From: Candidatus Neomicrothrix sp. UBA2983
GTDB lineage: Bacteria > Actinomycetota > Acidimicrobiia > Acidimicrobiales > MedAcidi-G1
Length of the DNA: 10,156 nucleotides
Direction: 5' to 3'
Assembly: GCA_002346745.1 (NCBI GenBank)
Contig: DEAL01000022.1
Span: 30,999 to 41,154 of the forward strand
Part shown: in pieces, positions 5,218 to 10,156 of the stretch
How positions within the stretch are numbered: the first letter of the stretch is position 1
How the letters are laid out: each line of letters opens with the position of its first letter
Made by a program: the position numbers and the translations under genes
The notes under the pieces: generated by a model
Seen by the model: only the letters and a program-made list of their open reading frames with translations
Told to the model about the DNA's origin: nothing
The model's database searches: none

Positions 5218-5233
5218 GGGTGGACGTCCACCC
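5218..5233. promoter_or_regulatory. 16-bp perfect palindrome in the pdtaR-polA gap
   Basis: GGGTGGACGTCCACCC is a perfect 16-bp inverted repeat with no spacer. It begins 11 nt after the pdtaR stop and ends 22 bp before the polA TAGGGT element, so its right end touches the expected -35 position. It could be a dimer-binding operator for polA, or, as RNA, a 6-bp stem with an ACGT loop ending the pdtaR transcript. There is no T-tract after it. Confidence 0.5.
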
Positions 5234-5254
5234 GGCGGTGCGCCAACCCCGGAG

Positions 5255-5260
5255 TAGGGT
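5255..5260 (+). promoter_or_regulatory. Candidate -10 element of polA (TAGGGT), leaderless arrangement
   Basis: TAGGGT ends seven nt before the polA GTG at 5268, exactly the distance at which RNA would start at the first codon. No Shine-Dalgarno is present. This supports a leaderless polA mRNA, a common actinobacterial arrangement. No -35 is evident. Confidence 0.45.
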
Positions 5261-5267
5261 CGGCGAC

Positions 5268-7940
5268 GTGTCCCGACCGCTGCTACTGATCGACGGCAAC
5301 TCGCTCACGTACCGGGCCTTCTTCGCCCTCCCGACCGACCTCACCACGGCATCGGGGCAGGTCACCAACGCCGTCACGGGCTTCTGCTCGATGCTGGCCA
5401 CCCTCCTGCGAAACCACGAACCGGCGGGCGTGGCGGTGGCCTTCGACCTTCCCGGCGACACCTTCCGTCACGAGCGGGAGCCGTCCTACAAGGCCAATCG
5501 GGACAAGCAGCCCGACATCCTCTACGAGCAGTTGGCCCTGGTGCGCGAGCTCGTCGAGGCCCTCGGCCTGCGGGTGGTCGACGCCGAGGGCTTCGAGGCG
5601 GACGACGTGCTCGCCACGCTGGCCACCGCCGCCCGAGACGCCGGCCGGGACGCCATCATCGTGACCGGCGACCGCGACAGCTACCAGCTCGTCGAGGACC
5701 CGCACGTGCGCGTGCTCTACAACCTGCGGGGCGTCTCCGAGTACGCCCTGTTCGACGAGGCCGGCATTGAGGAGCGCACCGGGGTCCGGCCCGCCGAGTA
5801 CGTCACGTACGCGGCCCTGCGGGGCGACCAGTCCGACAACCTGCCGGGGGTGCCCGGCGTGGGGGAGAAGACCGCGGCCAAGCTGGTCAACGCATACCCG
5901 GGCCTGGACGGCATCCTCGCTGCCGCCGGGGAGCAGACGCCGAAGTTGCGCCAGAACCTGGTGGAGCACGAGGAGCGTGCCCGCCGGAACGCCGAACTGA
6001 TGGTGCTGGTGCGCGACGTCCCGCTGGGCCTCGGTGTCGACGACCTCGCCTTCGGCGAGGTGGACGTGGCACGAGCGGTGCAGCTCTTCGAGCTGCTCGA
6101 GCTCCGGACCGCCCGCGAGCGCCTGGGCGAACTGCTGGGCGTGGAGTTCGGCTCGGATGCCGAGGGGGGTGAAGCCGCGGCGGTCGGCGGCCAACTGGAG
6201 GTGGAGGTGTTGCGGCCCGCCGACGCCGAGGCGGCGGTTGCTGCGCTCGACGCCCTGCCGGCGGGCCCCGTCGGCCTCGACGGCGGCGACCCGGTGCTCA
6301 GGGAGGGTCTGGCGGTGTCGGCCGGCGAGGGCGGCGTCGTGTGGCTGGCCACCCCGCTGCTGGACGTGGATGCGGTCCGGTCCGCCCTCGGCGGGCTGCT
6401 GGGACCCGAGGGCCGCGGCGTCGCCCTCCACGACGGCAAGGCGCTCGTGAAGGCCCTCATCGGCCATGGCATCGACCCGGTGGTGCCCGTCCTCGACGCC
6501 CGGCTGGCCGCCTACCTGCTCGACCCGGCCGACCCGCGGGTCGACCTCGAGGACCTGCTCGAGCGCCACGGTGGCTGGCGGCTCCCGGAGGCGGGGCCGG
6601 CCGAGGGCCAGTTGGACCTCTCCGGTGAATCCGTCGACGTCGGCGAGGTCGCGGCACCACGGGCCCGGGCGGTGGCGCTGCTGGTCGAACCATTGCTGGC
6701 GGCTCTCGTCGAGCAGGGCGTCGACGGCCTCAACACCGACATCGAGCTGCCACTCGTCCGGGTGCTGGCACGCATGGAGCTGCTCGGCGTGGGGGTCGAC
6801 GTGGCCGAACTCACCCGGCTCCGGGACGAGTTGACCGCCGACTGCGAGCGCCTCCGGGCCTCGATCCACGAGGCTGCCGGCGAGGAGTTCAACGTCAACT
6901 CGACCAAGCAACTCCGCGAGGTGCTCTTCGAGAAGTTGGGGCTGACGCCCGGCAAGAAGACCAAGACCGGCTATTCCACCGACGCCGCCACGCTGGAACG
7001 GCTCCGGGACGACCATCCGGTGGTCGAGCGACTCCTGGCGTACCGGGAGGTCGAGAAGTTGCGCTCCACGTACGGCGAGGGACTCCTGGCCGAGGTGGGG
7101 GAGGGCGACCGGATCCGGGCCACCTTCAACCAGGCCGTCGCCCGAACGGGGCGTCTCAGCTCCGACGCCCCGAACCTCCACAACATCCCGGTCCGCACCG
7201 AGGCCGGCCGGGCCTTCCGCCGGGCGTTCGTCCCCGCCGACGGCCACACGCTGCTGGTCGCCGACTACAACCAGATCGAGCTGCGCTGCATCGCGCACCT
7301 GGCCGAGGACCCCGGGCTGATCACCGCCTTCGCCGCCGGCGACGACGTGCACACCGCCGTGGCCTCCCGCACGTGGGGCGTCCAGCCCGACGAGGTGACC
7401 CCAGAACTGCGCTCTCGGGCCAAGATGGTCGCCTACGGGCTGGCCTACGGCATGGAGGCGTACGGGCTGTCGCAGCGCCTCGACATCCCCGTCGACGAGG
7501 CCGCCGAGATCCTGGACAGCTACTTCGCGGCGTTCCCCGCCGTGCGGGAGTACATGGACCGCACCGTTGCCGAGGCTCGCGACCGGGGCTACACCGAGAC
7601 CCTCTTCGGCCGCCGACGCCGCATCCCCGAACTGTCGTCGCCCAACTTCAACGTCCGCCAGGCGGGGGAGCGTCAGGCCATGAACGCCGGCATCCAGGGC
7701 CTGGCGGCCGACATCTTCAAGGTGGCGCTGGTCCGCCTCGACCGGCATCTCGAGGACTCGGGCATGGCGAGCCGGCTGATCCTCCAGGTGCACGACGAGG
7801 TGATCCTCGAGGTGGTGCACGACGAGTTGGACGAGGCCGTCCGGGTGGTGCCCGAGATCCTCTCAGGTGCCTACGAGTTGCGGGTCGACCTGGCTGTGGA
7901 CGTCGCCACCGGCGCCACCTGGGCCGACGCCAAGGGTTGA
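5268..7940 (+). CDS. polA: DNA polymerase I
   Basis: This 890-residue repair and Okazaki-fragment polymerase has three regions. Residues 1-290 are the 5' nuclease, with metal ligands D9, D60, E110/D112/D113 (FEADDV), D135/D137 (TGDRDSYQL) and D187/D190 (GDQSDNLPGVPGVG). Residues about 310-480 are a degenerate 3'-5' exonuclease: LDGGD replaces the DxE motif (D338 kept, Glu lost) and HDGKALVKAL lacks the Asp of motif II, so proofreading is probably absent, as in Taq and mycobacterial Pol I. Residues about 490-890 are the polymerase: motif A DYNQIELR (D666, E671), motif B with R715, K719 and Y723, motif C QVHDEV (H842, D843, E844). The Tyr at the E. coli F762 position predicts weak discrimination against dideoxynucleotides. 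The GTG at 5268 gives the usual VSRPLLLIDGNSLTYRAF N-terminus; an ATG at 5220 would add 16 residues overlapping the palindrome and promoter and is rejected. Confidence 0.97.
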   Translation: MSRPLLLIDGNSLTYRAFFALPTDLTTASGQVTNAVTGFCSMLATLLRNHEPAGVAVAFDLPGDTFRHEREPSYKANRDKQPDILYEQLALVRELVEALGLRVVDAEGFEADDVLATLATAARDAGRDAIIVTGDRDSYQLVEDPHVRVLYNLRGVSEYALFDEAGIEERTGVRPAEYVTYAALRGDQSDNLPGVPGVGEKTAAKLVNAYPGLDGILAAAGEQTPKLRQNLVEHEERARRNAELMVLVRDVPLGLGVDDLAFGEVDVARAVQLFELLELRTARERLGELLGVEFGSDAEGGEAAAVGGQLEVEVLRPADAEAAVAALDALPAGPVGLDGGDPVLREGLAVSAGEGGVVWLATPLLDVDAVRSALGGLLGPEGRGVALHDGKALVKALIGHGIDPVVPVLDARLAAYLLDPADPRVDLEDLLERHGGWRLPEAGPAEGQLDLSGESVDVGEVAAPRARAVALLVEPLLAALVEQGVDGLNTDIELPLVRVLARMELLGVGVDVAELTRLRDELTADCERLRASIHEAAGEEFNVNSTKQLREVLFEKLGLTPGKKTKTGYSTDAATLERLRDDHPVVERLLAYREVEKLRSTYGEGLLAEVGEGDRIRATFNQAVARTGRLSSDAPNLHNIPVRTEAGRAFRRAFVPADGHTLLVADYNQIELRCIAHLAEDPGLITAFAAGDDVHTAVASRTWGVQPDEVTPELRSRAKMVAYGLAYGMEAYGLSQRLDIPVDEAAEILDSYFAAFPAVREYMDRTVAEARDRGYTETLFGRRRRIPELSSPNFNVRQAGERQAMNAGIQGLAADIFKVALVRLDRHLEDSGMASRLILQVHDEVILEVVHDELDEAVRVVPEILSGAYELRVDLAVDVATGATWADAKG

Positions 7941-7947
7941 GGCCCGG

Positions 7948-8691
7948 GTGCCCGGACACTGGTTCGAAGAGGTTGCCGACCACCTGGGCTCCGCCTACCT
8001 GCGCTATTCGTTCACCTACGGGACGGTGCAGGAAGTCGACTTCCTGGTGGACGCCCTGGGCCTGGTGCCGGGGGACCGGGTCCTCGACGTCGGGTGTGGC
8101 CCCGGCCGCCACGCGCACGAGTTGGCAAGCCGCGGCATCGGCGTGGTGGGCGTGGACGTGTCGCGGACCTTCGTAGACCTGGCGGCCGCCGACGCCCCCG
8201 CCGGCGCCGAGTTTCACTGCCTCGACGCCCGGGAGATGGCCTGGGCGGGGGAGTTCGATGCCGCCATCTCCCTCTGCCAGGGGGCCTTCGGACTGGCGGG
8301 TGGCCCGGCCGCCCCGGTCGGCGACCCAGCGGCGCCGGACCCCGACGGGGTGATCCTGGAGCGGATGGCGGCGGCCCTGCGCCCGGGCGGCCGATTGGCC
8401 CTGAGCGCCTTCTCGGCCTACTTCCAGGTCCGGTACCTCGACGAACTCGACGACTTCGACGCCGACCGGGGCGTCCACCACGAGCACACCGAACTGCGCG
8501 ACCCCGACGGGGCGGTACGGGCGGCGGAACTGTGGACCAGCTGCTTCACGCCCCGAGAGCTGCGCCTGTTGGCCGGCCGGGCGGGGCTCAGGGTGGAGGA
8601 CTGCTGGGCGGTGGCTCCGGGCGACTACGCCCGCCGTCCACCCGACCTGGAGCACCCCGAGTTCCTCTTGGTGGCACAGCGGCCGACCTGA
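7948..8691 (+). CDS. Class I SAM-dependent methyltransferase, substrate unknown
   Basis: This 247-residue cytoplasmic protein has the Rossmann SAM-binding motif I VLDVGCGPGRHAHELASRG (45-63) and the ribose-binding acid D70 in GVVGVD. Later blocks are CLDAREMAW (91-99, motif II region), FDAAISLCQGAFG (103-115, motif III/IV region) and ALRPGGRLALSAFSAY (143-158, motif V region). A short insert rich in Pro and Ala (about 118-132) follows motif IV. The C-terminal half, with WTSCFTPRELRLLAGRAGL (196-214), is the usual variable substrate lid. Nothing identifies the acceptor. The GTG at 7948 is seven nt after the polA stop, with GAGG overlapping that stop, so it is probably co-transcribed with polA. 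A longer frame from 7867 is open, but would overlap the end of polA by over 70 nt and lacks conserved sequence. Confidence 0.85.
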   Translation: MPGHWFEEVADHLGSAYLRYSFTYGTVQEVDFLVDALGLVPGDRVLDVGCGPGRHAHELASRGIGVVGVDVSRTFVDLAAADAPAGAEFHCLDAREMAWAGEFDAAISLCQGAFGLAGGPAAPVGDPAAPDPDGVILERMAAALRPGGRLALSAFSAYFQVRYLDELDDFDADRGVHHEHTELRDPDGAVRAAELWTSCFTPRELRLLAGRAGLRVEDCWAVAPGDYARRPPDLEHPEFLLVAQRPT

Positions 8692-8712
8692 GTGTCTGCG
8701 GAGCCCCGGGAC

Positions 8713-8745
8713 GGCTTTTCCGGGCCTGTGGATAGGCTTTTCCGG
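8713..8745 (+). repeat. 11-bp direct repeat upstream of rpsA, 22-bp period
   Basis: GGCTTTTCCGG occurs at 8713-8723 and again at 8735-8745, start to start 22 bp, about two helical turns. A near-inverted third copy, CCGGAAAGCC (8798-8807, one A fewer), overlaps the rpsA ribosome-binding region. The second copy overlaps the TAGGCT hexamer. Tandem protein sites or alternative RNA pairing are both possible. Confidence 0.65.
8733..8738 (+). promoter_or_regulatory. Candidate -10 element of rpsA (TAGGCT)
   Basis: TAGGCT is identical to the hexamer before tRNA-Leu. RNA would start about 8745-8748, giving a leader of about 63 nt. No -35 is visible at the expected distance. If this promoter is the main one, most of the second direct repeat is not transcribed. 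Confidence 0.4.
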
Positions 8746-8747
8746 TC

Positions 8748-8763
8748 CGCGCCACGAGGCGCG
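8748..8763 (+). promoter_or_regulatory. Perfect 6-bp GC hairpin at the predicted 5' end of rpsA mRNA
   Basis: CGCGCC (8748-8753) and GGCGCG (8758-8763) pair around the loop ACGA. It lies nine nt after TAGGCT, so it would open the leader RNA. It is also the only strong structure enclosed by the longer pairing of 8735-8747 with 8796-8807. It may stabilise the mRNA or take part in S1 feedback control; both are inference. Confidence 0.4.
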
Positions 8764-8795
8764 TGCAACAACGTCCGTACCCCCGACCCCCATCC

Positions 8796-8807
8796 GACCG
8801 GAAAGCC
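8796..8807 (+). promoter_or_regulatory. rpsA ribosome-binding region inside a complementary segment
   Basis: GACCGGAAAGCC contains the purine-rich GGAAAG (8800-8805), five nt before the rpsA GTG. It is complementary over 12 bp to GGCTTTTCCGGTC (8735-8747) with one bulged T. In a transcript that starts upstream this pairing would hide the ribosome-binding site. Confidence 0.45.
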
Positions 8808-8810
8808 CCC

Positions 8811-10156
8811 GTGACCAACCTGACTGCTCCCGATTCCGCCCTCGACTCGCCCCCAATGGGCACCTTCGATGCGAGCGGTGAGTACACCCCCCGCGAGATC
8901 GTCCTCGACGACCTCGGTGCCCTCTCCTTGGACGACGCCTACTCGGCCACCATGGTCGACGTGGCCGACGGCCAGGTCGTCGAGGGAACCGTGGTCCGGG
9001 TCGACCGCGACGAGGTCCTCCTGGACATCGGGTACAAGTCGGAGGGCGTCATCCCCCCGCGTGAGCTGTCGATCCGCAACGGGGTGCACCCCGGCGAGAT
9101 CGTGGCGGTCGGCGACCGCATCGAGGCCATGGTCGTCAACCGGGAGGACAGCGAGGGACGCCTCATCCTCTCCAAGAAGCGGGCCCAGTACGAGCGGGCC
9201 TGGGGCCGGGTCGAGGAGATCAAGGAGGGCGACGGTGTCGTCTCCGGCACCGTCATCGAGGTCGTCAAGGGCGGCCTGATCGTCGACATCGGCCTTCGGG
9301 GCTTCCTGCCCGCCTCCCTCGTCGAACTGCGCCGGGTGCGCGACCTGCAGCCCTACATGGACACCACCATCGACGCCAAGATCATCGAGCTCGACAAGAA
9401 CCGCAACAACGTCGTGCTCTCGCGTCGAGCCTGGCTGGAGGAGACCCAGAAGGAGCAGCGCGAGGACTTCCTCAACAACCTGCGTTCCGGCGAGGTCCGC
9501 TCCGGCGTGGTCTCGAGCGTCGTCAACTTCGGGGCCTTCGTCGACCTGGGTGGCATGGACGGCCTCATCCACGTGTCCGAACTGTCGTGGAAGCACGTCG
9601 ACCACCCCAGTTCGGTCGTGACCGTCGGCGACGAGGTCGAGGTCCAGGTGCTCGACATCGACCGCAGCCGCGAGCGCATCAGCCTGTCGCTCAAGGCCAC
9701 CCAGCAGGACCCGTGGCACGAGTTCGCCGAGAGCCATCAGGTGGGCGAGCTGGTCTACGGCCGGGTCACGAAGCTGGTGCCGTTCGGCTCCTTCGTGCAG
9801 GTGGGCGACGGCATCGAGGGCCTGGTGCACATCTCGGAGATGTCCTCCCACCACGTCGAACTGCCCGAGCAGGTCGTGACGCCGGGCGAGGAACTCTGGG
9901 TCAAGATCATCGACCTCGACCTGCAGCGCCGACGCATCAGCCTCTCGATCAAGCAGGCCGCCGAGGGCGGCGTCGTGGCCGAGGAGTGGCGCGGTCACTT
10001 CGGCCACGAGGCCTTCGACGAGGAGGGCAACTACGTGGGTGGCGAGGTCGCCGCCGACGAGTCGCACGTGGCCGAGTCCCCTGAGGCGGGCGACGGTGCC
10101 AGCGAGGCCCAGGCCGCCTGGGCCGGGGTGTACGCCGAGGAGGCGCCTGCGGTCGA
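8811..10156 (+). CDS. rpsA: 30S ribosomal protein S1 (3' end cut by the window)
   Basis: S1 binds mRNA single-stranded regions and helps translation start, especially on weakly led messages. The visible 448 codons hold four S1 (OB-fold) domains, about residues 55-124, 141-206, 227-296 and 312-381. Domains 3 and 4 are the most canonical: VNFGAFVDLGGMDGLIHVSEL and VPFGSFVQVGDGIEGLVHISEM, each closed by a RISLS segment. After 382 comes an acidic Glu/Ala-rich tail that continues past the edge. Four domains and this size match actinobacterial S1 (about 480 residues in M. tuberculosis), not the six-domain E. coli form. GTG at 8811 is preferred because GGAAAG lies five nt upstream; ATG at 8856 is in frame but has no Shine-Dalgarno. 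No stop is in the window. Confidence 0.95.
   Translation, partial: MTNLTAPDSALDSPPMGTFDASGEYTPREIVLDDLGALSLDDAYSATMVDVADGQVVEGTVVRVDRDEVLLDIGYKSEGVIPPRELSIRNGVHPGEIVAVGDRIEAMVVNREDSEGRLILSKKRAQYERAWGRVEEIKEGDGVVSGTVIEVVKGGLIVDIGLRGFLPASLVELRRVRDLQPYMDTTIDAKIIELDKNRNNVVLSRRAWLEETQKEQREDFLNNLRSGEVRSGVVSSVVNFGAFVDLGGMDGLIHVSELSWKHVDHPSSVVTVGDEVEVQVLDIDRSRERISLSLKATQQDPWHEFAESHQVGELVYGRVTKLVPFGSFVQVGDGIEGLVHISEMSSHHVELPEQVVTPGEELWVKIIDLDLQRRRISLSIKQAAEGGVVAEEWRGHFGHEAFDEEGNYVGGEVAADESHVAESPEAGDGASEAQAAWAGVYAEEAPAV

Noticed and set aside
5283..7820. 845-codon minus-strand frame opposite polA
   Set aside because: Mirror of polA codons; no domain motif, and polA is unmistakable.
8625..10067. 480-codon minus-strand frame opposite rpsA
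   Set aside because: His/Asp/Leu-rich antisense shadow crossing the rpsA promoter region; the S1 domains lie on the plus strand.
1..10156. CRISPR array, insertion sequence, att site or defence island
   Set aside because: No regularly spaced repeats, transposase motifs or terminal inverted repeats; the tRNA-Leu 3' end shows no duplicated copy in the window.

Overview
The window is high-GC DNA (roughly 70% by eye), densely packed with GTG starts, weak or absent Shine-Dalgarno sites and TAGRST-type -10 elements. Together with the order ANTAR regulator - polA - rpsA, which is the order around M. tuberculosis Rv1626/Rv1629/Rv1630, this points to an actinobacterium. A bacterial type II fatty-acid synthase cluster and an actinobacterial pdtaR-polA-rpsA block in one place would suit Acidimicrobiia or a relative. 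That placement is inference; there is no 16S or other marker here.

Left part (1-4016): type II fatty-acid synthesis. On the plus strand the last codons of an unknown gene overlap fabZ (dehydratase) by ATGA. FabZ converges on a minus-strand cluster that reads fabD (malonyl-CoA:ACP transacylase), fabG (ketoacyl-ACP reductase), acpP (acyl carrier protein), fabF (ketoacyl-ACP synthase II). Except for fabH, which is not in view, this is the E. coli gene order. The proteins cover malonyl loading, condensation, first reduction and dehydration; enoyl reductase and FabH must lie elsewhere. The acpP-fabF pair probably has its own promoter in the 180-nt gap after fabG. FabD carries an unexpected C-terminal biotinyl/lipoyl-like domain that lacks the modifiable lysine motif.

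Middle (4017-5267): a tRNA-Leu(CAA) gene diverges from fabD and is followed by a strong GC stem-loop terminator. Next come a small coiled-coil protein of unknown role and an ANTAR-output response regulator (PdtaR type), separated by three exact GGGGGC units. A 16-bp perfect palindrome lies between the regulator and the polA start.

Right part (5268-10156): polA (DNA polymerase I with an inactive proofreading domain), a SAM-dependent methyltransferase 7 nt behind it, and rpsA (ribosomal protein S1, cut by the window edge). The 119-nt gap before rpsA has an 11-bp direct repeat at 22-bp spacing. The second copy can pair with the rpsA ribosome-binding region.

Most of the window is housekeeping. 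The two items most worth a second look are the FabD C-terminal fusion and the rpsA leader. I see no mobile element, CRISPR array, prophage or defence system.
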